Notes under the pieces: generated by a model
Told to the model about the DNA's origin: nothing
Database searches by the model: none
What the model saw: only the letters and a program-made list of their open reading frames with translations
Assembly (NCBI RefSeq): GCF_018732085.1
Contig: NZ_CP076103.1
Coordinates: 2,604,001 to 2,668,000, forward strand
Length of the DNA stretch: 64,000 bases
Source of the DNA: Lysobacter capsici
Lineage (GTDB): Bacteria; Pseudomonadota; Gammaproteobacteria; Xanthomonadales; Xanthomonadaceae
Direction: 5' to 3'
Program-made: the position numbers and the translations under genes
Shown: one piece after another, positions 37,536 through 46,247 of the stretch
Position numbering within the stretch: position 1 is the stretch's first letter
Layout: every line of letters starts with the position of its first letter

Positions 37536-37844
37536 AAAAGCAAATCCCCCCTGGCCCCCCTTTTCCAAAGGGGGGAACCCGGTAGGTGGGTTCGGTGGGA
37601 TGTGGTGTTTCGTTGCGATGGCAATAGCAATAACGAGATCAATAGCAACGGCAATAGCAGTAGCAACGGCAATAGCAACGGCAATAGCAACTGCAGTAGC
37701 AACCGGAATAGCGATGGCAATACCAACGGCGACTGCGACTGCGACTGCGACTGCGACGGCGAAGGCGATTGCAGTACCTAGCGCCCTGGTTCAGCCCGTG
37801 CTTTTCCCCCCTTTGGAAAAGGGGGGCAGGGGGGATTCGCTTTC
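37536..37844. repeat. Inverted-repeat element flanking a hexamer-type minisatellite
   Basis: Arms of about 40 bases (37536-37575 and 37806-37844) are imperfect complements built from AAAGCAAATCCCCCC and CCCCTTTTCCAAAGGGG. Between them, 37617-37780 is a degenerate array of GGCAATAGCAAC-like and GACTGC units. The open frames across it encode only Asn/Ser/Gly or Leu runs and are not genes. The same AAAGCAAATCC and GGGGG motif recurs at 45893-45975. The rest of the 37410-37959 gap shows nothing else. Confidence 0.75.
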
Positions 37845-37959
37845 CGCTCAAGCCACTACGTAATCTCCTCCCGCATCAGCACCCAAACCCACAGCACCCA
37901 CACAGCACCCAAGGCCACTCCCCGCGCTATCCTCCGCCGATGCGCCCCCGCACCCCGCC

Positions 37960-40900
37960 ATGCTGAGCCTCACCACCGTCGCCCTGGCCAGCCTGGCCTG
38001 GCTGGCGCTGATGTTCGGCACGGCGTTGTTCGCCGAACGCCGGCCGGCGGTGCTGGCCAAACATTGGCGGCATATCTATGCGCTGTCGCTCGCGGTGCAT
38101 TGCACCTCGTGGACCTTCTACGGCACCGTCACCCAGGCCGCGCGCTACGGTTGGCCGCTGCCGCCGACCTTCCTCGGTTCGATCCTGTTCTACGCGCTCG
38201 CGCTGAGCTTCATGGTCAAGCTGGTCAAGCTGGCGCGCGAGACTAATGCGACCTCGCTCGCCGACCTGATCGCCACGCGCCTGGGCAAGGATGCGTGGCT
38301 GGCCGCGATCGTCACCCTGGTCGCCGCGCTCGGCCTGATTCCCTACATCGCGCTGCAATTGAAAGCGGTGGCGATGAGTTTCGCGATGCTCACCACCCAG
38401 GCCACCGACGGCGTCGCCTCGCCGGCGTGGCGCGACAGCGCGTTGTACGTCGCGCTGGCGATGGCCTTGTTCGCGATGCTGTTCGGCACCCGCCGCGCCA
38501 GCGCGGCCGAGCACAATCGCGGCCTGGTGCTGGCGATGGCGTTCGAGTCGGTGTTCAAGCTCGCCGCGATGCTCGCGCTCGGCGCGTTCGTCTGGTTCGG
38601 TCTCGACGATCTGCCCAAGGCCGCGATCGAAGCCGCGCCGACGCCGCCGGCCGGCGGGTTCGCGCCGCTGGTGCTGCTCGGCGGGTTGGCGATGTTCATC
38701 CTGCCGCATCAGTTCCATGTCGCCGTGGTCGAATGCCGCGACGAAGACGACGTGCGCACCGCGCGCTGGCAGTTCCCGCTGTACCTGCTGCTGATCGCCT
38801 TGCCGGTATTGCCGCTGGCCAAGGTCGGGCAGTCGTTGCTCGGCGCGCAGGTGCCGTCGGATCTGTACGTGCTCGCGTTGCCGCTGTCGCAAGGGCACGA
38901 GGGCCTGGCCTTGTTCGCCTTCCTCGGCGGGCTCAGCGCGGCCACCGGCATGGTCGTGGTCAGCACCCTGACCTTGAGCCTGATGATCGGCAACCACTGG
39001 TTCGCGCCGAATCTGCTGCGCGGTTCGTGGGCGCGCAACCGCGACCTGCGCGGGCGCGTGCTGGCGCTGCGGCGCGCCGGCATCGTCGCGATCATGCTGC
39101 TCGCGTGGGGCTACAGCCGCCTGATCGCCGGCAGCGAGGCGCTGGCCGATGTCGGCGCGGTGTCGTTCTCGGCCTTGGCGACCTTGGCCCCGGCGCTGGC
39201 GTTCGCGGTGTGGCGCCCGCACACGCCGCCGCGCGCGGCGATCGTCGGTATCGCCGTCGGGTTCGCCGCCTGGGCCTGGGTGTTGCTGCTGCCGATGCTG
39301 TACGAAGCGCGCGGCCTGGCGCCGGCGTGGCTGTTTGAGGGGCCGCTGGGTTGGTCGTGGCTCGCGCCGGAAAGCCTGTTCGGTCTGACCGGCTGGAGCC
39401 GGCTCGGCCGCGCGGTCGGCGCCAGCCTGTTTCTCGGCGCGCTGGCGACCGTGCTCGCGGCGATGTGGCGGCGCGAACTGCCGCGCAGCGCGCGGCGCGG
39501 GCTCGATGCGCAGACCCTGCGCGATGCCGGCCTGCGTTTCCTGCCGCGCGAACGCGTCGCCCAGTTGCTGCACGACGCGCCGGCCGGGCATCCGGTCGCG
39601 GCGGCGATCGAGGCCGAACTCGAGCGCGAACTCGCCGCGGTGCTGGGCTCGTCCTCGGCGCGGGTGCTGCTGGACGCGGCGCGGCGCGAGGCCGGGCGCG
39701 ATCTGGACACGGTCGCGGCGATCGTCGGCGAAGCCTCGGCCGACCTGCGCTTCAACCAGCGCGTGCTGGAAGCGGCGTTGCAGAACATGAGCCAGGGCAT
39801 CAGCGTGGTCGACGCGCAATTGCGCCTGGTCGCGTGGAATCGCCGCTACGCCGAACTGTTCGGCTATCCGCCCGAGTTGTTGCAGGTGGGCCGGCCGATC
39901 GCCGATCTCGCGCGCTGGGCGATGCAGCGTCTGCCGCCGGTCGAGGATCTCGAACACGCCTTGCAGCGGCGCCTGGCGTTCATGCGCGCCGGCACCGCGC
40001 ACTTGTCCGAACGTGTGTTCGCCGACGGCAGCATCATCGAAATCCGCGGCAACCCGATGCCCGGCGGCGGGTTCGTCGCGACCTTCACCGACGTCACCGC
40101 GTTCCGTCGCGCCGAAGCCGGATTGATCCAGGCCAACGAAACTCTAGAACAACGCGTGGTCGAACGCACCGCCGATCTGCAGGTCGCCACCCGCGAGGCC
40201 GAGCGCGCCAACGAGGCCAAGAGCCGCTTCCTCGCCGCGGTCGGCCATGATCTGATGCAGCCGCTGCATGCCGCGCAATTGTTCACCGACGCCCTGGCCC
40301 AGCAGCTCGACCAGCCGACCCAGCGCGAGACCGCGACCCAGATCGCCGGCGCGCTGGAATCCACCGGCGATCTGCTCAACGGCCTGCTGGACATGTCGCG
40401 CCTGCAGGCCGGCGGCCTGGTGCCGCAGCCGCGCGAGTTTCCGCTGGCCGAAGTGCTGGAGCCGCTGGCCTCGGAGTTCGGCGCGATCGCCGCCGCGCGT
40501 GGCCTGCGTTTTCGCTATGTCGCTTCGCGTGCGTGGACTTGCAGCGACCCGCAGCTGCTGCGTCGGGTGTTGCAGAACTTCCTCGCCAACGCGGTGCGCT
40601 ACACCGCCAGCGGCCGGGTGCTGCTCGGCGTGCGCAGGCGCGAGGGCGCGCTGTCGATCGAGGTGCATGACAGCGGCCCGGGCATCGAACCGGCACTGCA
40701 GCGGGTGATGTTCGAAGAGTTCCGCCGCGGCGACAACGCGCCGGGGCAGGGCCTCGGGCTGGGGCTGTCGATCGCCGACCGCATCGCCGACCTGTTGCAT
40801 GCGCCGCTGACCCTGCACAGCCGTCTCGGCCATGGCACCGCGTTCGCGGTGCGATTGCCGCGAACGCCGACGCCGATGCATGCGACCTCGGCCGCGCACG

Positions 40901-41310
40901 GCGCCGCGCCGAGCGCGCTCGCGTTCGGTCTGCGCGGCATGCAGGTGCTCGCGGTCGACAACGATCCGCAAGCCTTGTCGGCGTTGTCCGAAGTGCTGCG
41001 GCGCTGGGGCTGCGAGGTGGTCACCGCGGCCGACGGCGAAGGTGCGCGCCGGGCGATGCGCGAACGCGCCGCCGGTCTGTGGCTGTTCGATTTCCATCTC
41101 GACGACGACGACACCGGACTGGCCTTGGCGCAGCGCCTGAGCGAGGAATTCGGCGCGCGGCCGACCTTGCTGCTGAGCGCCGACGGCGGCGCCGGCGTGC
41201 GCCAGGCGGTGCATGCGGTGGGGTTGTCGTTGTTGACCAAGCCGGTCAAGCCGCTGGCGCTGAAGTCGGTGCTGGATCGGTTGCTGGCGGCGGGTGGGGT
41301 GGAACGCTAG
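37960..41310 (+). CDS. Hybrid sensor histidine kinase with solute-symporter-like N-terminus
   Basis: A 1116-residue inner-membrane kinase. Residues 1 to about 500 hold some 12-13 hydrophobic helices of sodium:solute symporter (PutP/CbrA-like) type. Next comes a PAS domain (about 605-720; MSQGISVVDAQLRLVAWNRRYAELFGYP) and a coiled coil. The HisKA domain has the phospho-acceptor His763 (AVGHDLMQPLHAA), followed by a HATPase with NAVRYTASG and GQGLGLGLSIA. A C-terminal receiver carries Asp1044 (LWLFDFHLD) and Lys in TKPVKPL. The PAS-kinase-receiver part resembles NahK/ErcS'. Its likely partner is the convergent LuxR-type regulator. Confidence 0.93.
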   Translation: MLSLTTVALASLAWLALMFGTALFAERRPAVLAKHWRHIYALSLAVHCTSWTFYGTVTQAARYGWPLPPTFLGSILFYALALSFMVKLVKLARETNATSLADLIATRLGKDAWLAAIVTLVAALGLIPYIALQLKAVAMSFAMLTTQATDGVASPAWRDSALYVALAMALFAMLFGTRRASAAEHNRGLVLAMAFESVFKLAAMLALGAFVWFGLDDLPKAAIEAAPTPPAGGFAPLVLLGGLAMFILPHQFHVAVVECRDEDDVRTARWQFPLYLLLIALPVLPLAKVGQSLLGAQVPSDLYVLALPLSQGHEGLALFAFLGGLSAATGMVVVSTLTLSLMIGNHWFAPNLLRGSWARNRDLRGRVLALRRAGIVAIMLLAWGYSRLIAGSEALADVGAVSFSALATLAPALAFAVWRPHTPPRAAIVGIAVGFAAWAWVLLLPMLYEARGLAPAWLFEGPLGWSWLAPESLFGLTGWSRLGRAVGASLFLGALATVLAAMWRRELPRSARRGLDAQTLRDAGLRFLPRERVAQLLHDAPAGHPVAAAIEAELERELAAVLGSSSARVLLDAARREAGRDLDTVAAIVGEASADLRFNQRVLEAALQNMSQGISVVDAQLRLVAWNRRYAELFGYPPELLQVGRPIADLARWAMQRLPPVEDLEHALQRRLAFMRAGTAHLSERVFADGSIIEIRGNPMPGGGFVATFTDVTAFRRAEAGLIQANETLEQRVVERTADLQVATREAERANEAKSRFLAAVGHDLMQPLHAAQLFTDALAQQLDQPTQRETATQIAGALESTGDLLNGLLDMSRLQAGGLVPQPREFPLAEVLEPLASEFGAIAAARGLRFRYVASRAWTCSDPQLLRRVLQNFLANAVRYTASGRVLLGVRRREGALSIEVHDSGPGIEPALQRVMFEEFRRGDNAPGQGLGLGLSIADRIADLLHAPLTLHSRLGHGTAFAVRLPRTPTPMHATSAAHGAAPSALAFGLRGMQVLAVDNDPQALSALSEVLRRWGCEVVTAADGEGARRAMRERAAGLWLFDFHLDDDDTGLALAQRLSEEFGARPTLLLSADGGAGVRQAVHAVGLSLLTKPVKPLALKSVLDRLLAAGGVER

Positions 41311-41709
41311 CGCGGGCCGGCCTGCGTCGGTCGACTCGGGCGCGAGACGGTGACGGCGGGTGTCCGGTCCGGCCGCGATCGCGCGTTGATGCACCCGGGC
41401 TGCGCCGGAGGCGGCATCGCCCGGTCGTTCATCATGTTGGGAAAGTCAGTCGATTGCCGTGGTCATTTTTTCGCCAACCCTCTTGCAATGCTTGTGCAGC
41501 AGCGCATTTCGGGGTCGCGCCGCATTCTGTCCGCAGGTTTGTCCACAGGCTGTGTGGACAACCTCGGCCTGGATGGAGCTGCGGCGGGGGTTGCGGGCGA
41601 GGCGGCGGCTTCCCTCACCCCAACCCCTCTCCCGCGAGCGGGAGAGGGGCTTTACGGGGACTGGGTCGTATCGCAGGACCGCAGGCTGGTCGGCCGGGCG
41701 CGGCCGCGG
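41311..41709. other. Convergent intergenic region with palindromes
   Basis: About 400 bases between the kinase and its probable response regulator. It contains an inverted pair TTGTCCACA-GGCTG-TGTGGACAA (41539-41561), close to two DnaA boxes, and a CCCCTCTCCCGC palindrome (41624-41649). No gene is supported. Confidence 0.6.
41624..41649. repeat. Extragenic palindrome CCCCTCTCCCGC
   Basis: Perfect 12-base arms CCCCTCTCCCGC/GCGGGAGAGGGG with a two-base spacer, preceded by CCCTCACCCCAA. The same 38-base unit recurs at 48696-48733. It can act as a terminator for the genes on either side. Confidence 0.8.
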
Positions 41710-42375
41710 TCAGTCCTCGATCCGCCGCGCTGGGTCCGATAGTTCCAGTTCGCGCAGCACCACCCCGGCCTGGGTGCGGTTGCGCACGCCGAGCCGGTCG
41801 AAGATCGCCGACAGATGCGCCTTGACCGTGCGTTCCTGCACGTCCAGGCGATCGGCGATCTGCTTGTTGAGCAGGCCTTGCGCGACCAGGCTGAGCACCC
41901 GGAACTGCTGCGGCGACAGGCTGGCCAGGCGCGAGGCCAGGTCGGCGTCGCCGCGGTCGCTCTGGGTGCGCGCGACCGCCGCGCGCAACGCCGCCGGCAG
42001 CCATTGCTCGCAGGCCAGCACCGCGCGGATCGCGTCGCGCAGTTCGTCCAGGCCCGAGCTCTTGGGCAGATAACCGGCCGCGCCGTGATCGAGCGCGCGC
42101 CGCACCACCCGCGGATCGTCGTTGGCCGACACCACCGCGACCGCGGTGCCCGGGTACTGGGCGCGGATCGCGGCGAGTCCGGCCAGGCCGTGGTTGCCGG
42201 GCATGTGCAGGTCCAGCAGGACCAGGTCGATGCCGGGTTCGGCTTCCAGCGCGGCCAGCGCATCGTCGAGCGTGCCGGCCTCGCGCACCACGGTATCGGG
42301 CACCGCGTCGGCGGCGGCCTGGCGCAGCGCGGCGCGGAACAGCGGATGGTCGTCGGCGATCAGCAGGGTCGGCAT
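41710..42375 (-). CDS. LuxR/NarL-type response regulator
   Basis: A 221-residue two-component regulator. The receiver domain has the acidic pair Asp8/Asp9, phospho-acceptor Asp55 (LVLLDLHMPG) and Lys in GYLPKSS. The C-terminal LuxR helix-turn-helix (SPQQFRVLSLVAQGLLNKQIADRLDVQERTVKAHLSAIFDRLGVRNRTQA) is complete. It is convergent with the hybrid kinase, and comparable pairs occur with NahK/CbrA-like kinases, so phosphotransfer from that kinase (directly or through an Hpt protein) is likely but inferred. Confidence 0.95.
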   Translation of the reverse strand: MPTLLIADDHPLFRAALRQAAADAVPDTVVREAGTLDDALAALEAEPGIDLVLLDLHMPGNHGLAGLAAIRAQYPGTAVAVVSANDDPRVVRRALDHGAAGYLPKSSGLDELRDAIRAVLACEQWLPAALRAAVARTQSDRGDADLASRLASLSPQQFRVLSLVAQGLLNKQIADRLDVQERTVKAHLSAIFDRLGVRNRTQAGVVLRELELSDPARRIED

Positions 42376-42441
42376 CGGCTTAGCCTAGCAGGCGATAGCG
42401 GCGGACGAGCCTCGGTTCCGGCGGTGTCCAAACCGCATGCG

Positions 42442-42804
42442 TCAGTAAATGCCCCCGTCCGGCCAATCGTGATGCAGCAAGGCCAAGGGTTGGTCCTGCT
42501 CCTGATAAAGCTGCAGCCAATGGCGTACGCCGGACCCGGTCAGCGCCGCCGACAGCAAGCGCGCGTCGCTCACAAGCCGCTCGTAGGTAGAGGCGGAGCC
42601 TTCGATTTCAGGGTCGTCCAGGTCTTCGCCATACACTTCGAAGCTGAGGCATTCGCAGTCGCGGACGTGAATGGTGTAATGGCCTTGTTCGATGTCGAGT
42701 CCGGCCAGGTACAGCAGGTGGACCATGTCCGCGCGTGTCGGCCACGGATCGCATTCGCCCACCAGGAACGCGCGGGTATCGGGTTTAGGCAGATGGTCGG
42801 TCAT
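42442..42804 (-). CDS. Hypothetical protein, 120 aa
   Basis: A small acidic soluble protein (MTDHLPKPDTRAFLVGECDPWPTRADMVHLLYLAGLD), with HYTIHVRDCECLSFEVYGEDLDD in the middle and a helical C-terminus ending HHDWPDGGIY. Family not recognised. It lies directly upstream of the response regulator on the same strand (66 bases) and is divergent from the oligomer hydrolase gene. Confidence 0.7.
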   Translation of the reverse strand: MTDHLPKPDTRAFLVGECDPWPTRADMVHLLYLAGLDIEQGHYTIHVRDCECLSFEVYGEDLDDPEIEGSASTYERLVSDARLLSAALTGSGVRHWLQLYQEQDQPLALLHHDWPDGGIY

Positions 42805-42888
42805 GTCGAGGCGAGGATAGGCAAAGCGTCGACAAACGCTGTACCAAAGTACGATGAGGCCGGCGCGCCGAGTTGCTAGGCTGCCCGG

Positions 42889-44844
42889 ATGAGCGCCTCT
42901 ATCCTACGCACCGCCGCGGCCAGCGCCGCCCTGATCTTGATGACTTCTCTGGCCACGCAGGCTGCGGTTGCGGCCAAATCGCGCACCGCCGCTGCAAAAA
43001 ACGCCAAGGACGCCACCCCGATGTTCAGCAGTCAACGCCAGACCGAGCACCGCGGCGAACACGACGATCTGCTGACCGCCGGACTCGGCCTCGACGGCCT
43101 GCGCGCGATGGTGCCGCCGGCGTTCGCCGACGCGGCGCATCCCACGCCGGCGGAATTGCGCCGCCGCGCGCTGTGGGCGAACTGGCGCGGCATCGCCGAT
43201 CTCGCGCCGGGCGGCGGCTATGGCGAGTTGTACGGCAGCACCGCGGCGGTTCCCGGCCGCGAGTACAGCGCGTTCGCGACCGTGGCCGGCGCCAGCCAGC
43301 CGCATCGCGTGCTGGTGCAGGTGCCCGATGCATTCGATACGAAAAAACGCTGCGTGGTGGTTAGCGCCTCCTCGGGATCGCGCGGCATCTACGGCTCGAT
43401 CGCGGTCGCCGGCGCCTGGGGCCTGCCCAAGGGATGCGCGGTCGCCTACACCGACAAGGGCGCGGGCACCGATTACTTCGATCTCGATGCCGGCATGGGC
43501 GTGCGCGCCGACGGTACGGTCGGTCCGGCCTCGGAAGGCGGGCTCGCGTTTACGCCGAAGGCCAGCCAGCGCGAAGGCGGCAAAGGCATCGCGTTCAAGC
43601 ATGCGCATTCGCAGGACAATCCCGAGGCCGACTGGGGCCGGCATGTACGCCAGGCCGCGCAATTCGCGTTGGCGTCGTTGGACAAGGCGTTTCCCGAACA
43701 GGCGCCGTTCACCGACGCGAACACGCGGGTGATCGCGGTCGGCATCTCCAACGGCGGCGGCGCGGTGTTGCGCGCGGCCGAATTGAACGACACGCCGTGG
43801 CTCGACGCGGTGGTCGCCGGCGAGCCGAACGTCTACGTCGCCGGCGCGCGGCCGTTGTACGACTACACCACCGAAGCGGCCTTGCTGATGCCGTGCGCGC
43901 TGCTGCACAAGCCGCTGGCGGCCGCGCCGGTGTCGCCGATCACCGGCGACAGCGCCGAATCGTTCTGCAGCTACGTCGCCGGCCTCGGCCTGCTCGGCGA
44001 TGCGGCCAGGCAGGCGAGCACCGAAGTTCGCGCGCACGCCGCCTACGAACGCATGCACGCCAACGGCTGGAGCGACGATGCGCTGCGCGCCGGCGCGCTG
44101 TCGGTGAATTTCGACCTGTGGCGCGCGGTGGCGGCGACGTATGCCTCCGCCTATGGCCGCTATGCACCGGCCGGGCAGGCGCGGACGAAAGATCCGGATC
44201 AGCCCTGGGTGCGTTACGCCTATGCCGCCGCGACCCCGGCCAGCGCCACCGCGCCGGCCGCCGAACGCGCCGCGAGCGAGAGCGAACGCGCCGCGTGGTG
44301 GTCCGACGCCAGCGGCATTCCGCCGGGCGCGGGCGTGCAGTTGTTCGGCCCGGCCGGCGGCGAGCGCCTGGCGCCGCTGGCGGCGCTGCGCGAGTTGTGG
44401 AGCGGCGAGATCCTCGGCGGCGAAGCGGCGTATCCCGAATACGGCGCCGCGCTCAAGCGCGCGCACGAACGCGTGCGCGCCGGCATCGAGCACACCCGCG
44501 CCGCCGCGCCGCGCAAGGACCTGCCGATCGTGGTCGTGCATGGGCTCGACGACGGCTTGATCCCACCGGCGTTCAGCAGCGCGCCGTATGTCGCGATGGC
44601 GCGCAAGGCCGGCGCGCAAGTGCGCTATTGGGAAGTTCGCAACGTCCAGCATTTCGACGCCTTCCTCGGCTTGCCGGCGATGGGCGCGCGCTATCTGCCG
44701 CTGTTGCCGTACGTGTATGCCGCGCTCGATCGGGTCGAGGCGCATCTCGATCGAGGCACGCCGCTGCCGGCGGATGCGGTGGTGGCGAACTCGCCGCGTG
44801 CCGGCAAGGCATTGACGATCGAGAATCTGGCGGTGCCGAAGTAA
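42889..44844 (+). CDS. D-(-)-3-hydroxybutyrate oligomer hydrolase
   Basis: A 651-residue enzyme that cleaves 3-hydroxybutyrate oligomers released from PHB to monomers. A signal peptide (about 30 residues, ALILMTSLATQAAVAA) indicates export. Family features include DLAPGGGYGELYG, the RCVVVSASSGSRGIYGSI block, GAWGLPKGCAVAYTDKG, and the nucleophile elbow VGISNGGGAVLRA with Ser287. A late Asp (HGLDDGLIPP) and His (NVQHFDAFLG) complete the triad. The phaE-phaC synthase genes lie 1.4 kb downstream, so this locus handles both PHB synthesis and oligomer breakdown. Confidence 0.92.
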   Translation: MSASILRTAAASAALILMTSLATQAAVAAKSRTAAAKNAKDATPMFSSQRQTEHRGEHDDLLTAGLGLDGLRAMVPPAFADAAHPTPAELRRRALWANWRGIADLAPGGGYGELYGSTAAVPGREYSAFATVAGASQPHRVLVQVPDAFDTKKRCVVVSASSGSRGIYGSIAVAGAWGLPKGCAVAYTDKGAGTDYFDLDAGMGVRADGTVGPASEGGLAFTPKASQREGGKGIAFKHAHSQDNPEADWGRHVRQAAQFALASLDKAFPEQAPFTDANTRVIAVGISNGGGAVLRAAELNDTPWLDAVVAGEPNVYVAGARPLYDYTTEAALLMPCALLHKPLAAAPVSPITGDSAESFCSYVAGLGLLGDAARQASTEVRAHAAYERMHANGWSDDALRAGALSVNFDLWRAVAATYASAYGRYAPAGQARTKDPDQPWVRYAYAAATPASATAPAAERAASESERAAWWSDASGIPPGAGVQLFGPAGGERLAPLAALRELWSGEILGGEAAYPEYGAALKRAHERVRAGIEHTRAAAPRKDLPIVVVHGLDDGLIPPAFSSAPYVAMARKAGAQVRYWEVRNVQHFDAFLGLPAMGARYLPLLPYVYAALDRVEAHLDRGTPLPADAVVANSPRAGKALTIENLAVPK

Positions 44845-45170
44845 TCCGATCGCGTTGGGTTGTTGGATGGAGTGCGCGGTCGAATCGCCGCGTTCGACTT
44901 CGCGGCGCCGACGATCGGGAATCAACGCGCTGAAACTGACAGCCGCGCCGACATAGGGCGCGGCCGCAGCCGTGTTCCGATCGATGACGGCTTGATCCTC
45001 GCCACCGCGCCGTGCCGGGCGAATCGCCGAAAACCTTGGCGCAGCCTGGATTTGCCCGGCGCGCGTGGCCCGATTGCGACTTCGGCCTCTTGCGGCCTGC
45101 ACACCGGCTTTGGCAGGCTGGGCGCACACCCTGAACGGCGAACGCGCCGTTCGCCCTGGAGCCGAGCCGC
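44845..45170. other. Intergenic region before pssA
   Basis: About 326 bases with no supported gene. A perfect 7-base hairpin GGCGAAC/GTTCGCC lies at 45137-45155 just before the pssA ribosome site (GGAG). Confidence 0.45.
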
Positions 45171-45785
45171 ATGCCGCGCCATTTTTCGATGCTTCGCGAA
45201 TTCCACCTCGCGGATTGGTTCACCCTCGCCAACGCCTTCTGCGGCACCGGCGCGATCTTCGCCGCGATGCGTTTCCTGCAGGAAGGCGGGGTGCGCGACC
45301 TGATGATCGGCATGGCGTTGATCCCGCTGGCCTTCATCTTCGATGCGCTCGACGGCCGGGTCGCGCGCTGGCGCAAGTCGTCCTCGACCCTGGGCCGCGA
45401 ACTCGATTCGCTGGCCGACGTGATCTCGTTCGGCGTCGCGCCGGCCGCGCTGGCCTACGCCTGCGGCCTGCAGGGCGGCTGGGACTGGGTGATCCTGAGT
45501 TACTTCGTCGGTTGCGGCGTCAGCCGTCTGGCGCGCTACAACGTCACCGCCGAGGCGATGTCGGGCGAGGAAGGCAAGGTCAAGTATTTCGAAGGCACGC
45601 CGATTCCGACCAGCCTGCTGCTGGTGATCGTGCTCGCGGTCGCGGCCTGGCAGGGCGCGATCGGCGCGGATCTGTGGTTCGGCGGGTATCGGCTCGGCCC
45701 GTGGCTGTTTCATCCGCTGGTGCTGATGTTCGCGTTGTCGGGATCGTTGATGATCAGCAAGACACTGCATATTCCCAAGCCCTGA
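45171..45785 (+). CDS. pssA: CDP-diacylglycerol-serine O-phosphatidyltransferase
   Basis: Makes phosphatidylserine, the precursor of phosphatidylethanolamine, at the inner membrane. The 204-residue product is of the small, integral type (PssA type II). The CDP-alcohol phosphatidyltransferase motif is complete: Asp58, Asp61, Gly62, Ala65, Arg66, Gly75, Asp79, Asp83. About six to seven membrane helices follow. GGAG stands 9 bases before the ATG; an internal Met7 is an alternative start. Confidence 0.94.
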   Translation: MPRHFSMLREFHLADWFTLANAFCGTGAIFAAMRFLQEGGVRDLMIGMALIPLAFIFDALDGRVARWRKSSSTLGRELDSLADVISFGVAPAALAYACGLQGGWDWVILSYFVGCGVSRLARYNVTAEAMSGEEGKVKYFEGTPIPTSLLLVIVLAVAAWQGAIGADLWFGGYRLGPWLFHPLVLMFALSGSLMISKTLHIPKP

Positions 45786-46247
45786 GTGTCGCTGGGCGTT
45801 TGACGCATCGTTCGCGTCTTTGTCGTGGCGCGATTTCATGGCATCGCTGCGAGTCGCACGAATGCGTTCCCCTGCGAGCCGCACGAATGCGTTCCGCCCC
45901 TTTGCAAAAGGGGGGGGGCTAGGGGGATTTGCTTTTAGCCGCGAGCAAAAGCAAATCCTCAAATCCCCCGCGCGTACTGCGCACACGCCGCCCCCTTCTT
46001 CTAAGGCGGGCAAAAGCCGCGCCGCTTCGGCTCGAAGGTTCGTCGCCTCGTGATAAGTCGCGTCGAATGCATTCCCCATTGCAAGGCAGGCCGTGACGAT
46101 CCGCCTTCGCCTTCAAACAGAAGCAAACGCGCCCGACGCGGCACATATTTCCCGCAAGCCCACGACCGTATTCACGAACTGCCCGCGCGCATCCACGCGC
46201 CCGGCAACACGCCATTGCTATGATCGGCGCAAACCACGGAGGCGGTG
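45786..46247. other. Repeat-containing intergenic region before phaE
   Basis: About 460 bases. It holds two direct copies of GCGAG(T/C)CGCACGAATGCGTTCC (45848 and 45874) and an inverted pair built on GGGGGATTTGCTTTT / AGCAAAAGCAAATCC (45920-45960), related to the element at 37.5 kb. No gene is supported. The phaE ribosome site GGAGG is at 46238-46242. Confidence 0.6.

Noticed and set aside
37476..37781. Asn/Gly/Ser-rich protein (and the Leu-rich frame opposite)
   Set aside because: It is the translation of a minisatellite, with no ribosome site and no globular sequence.
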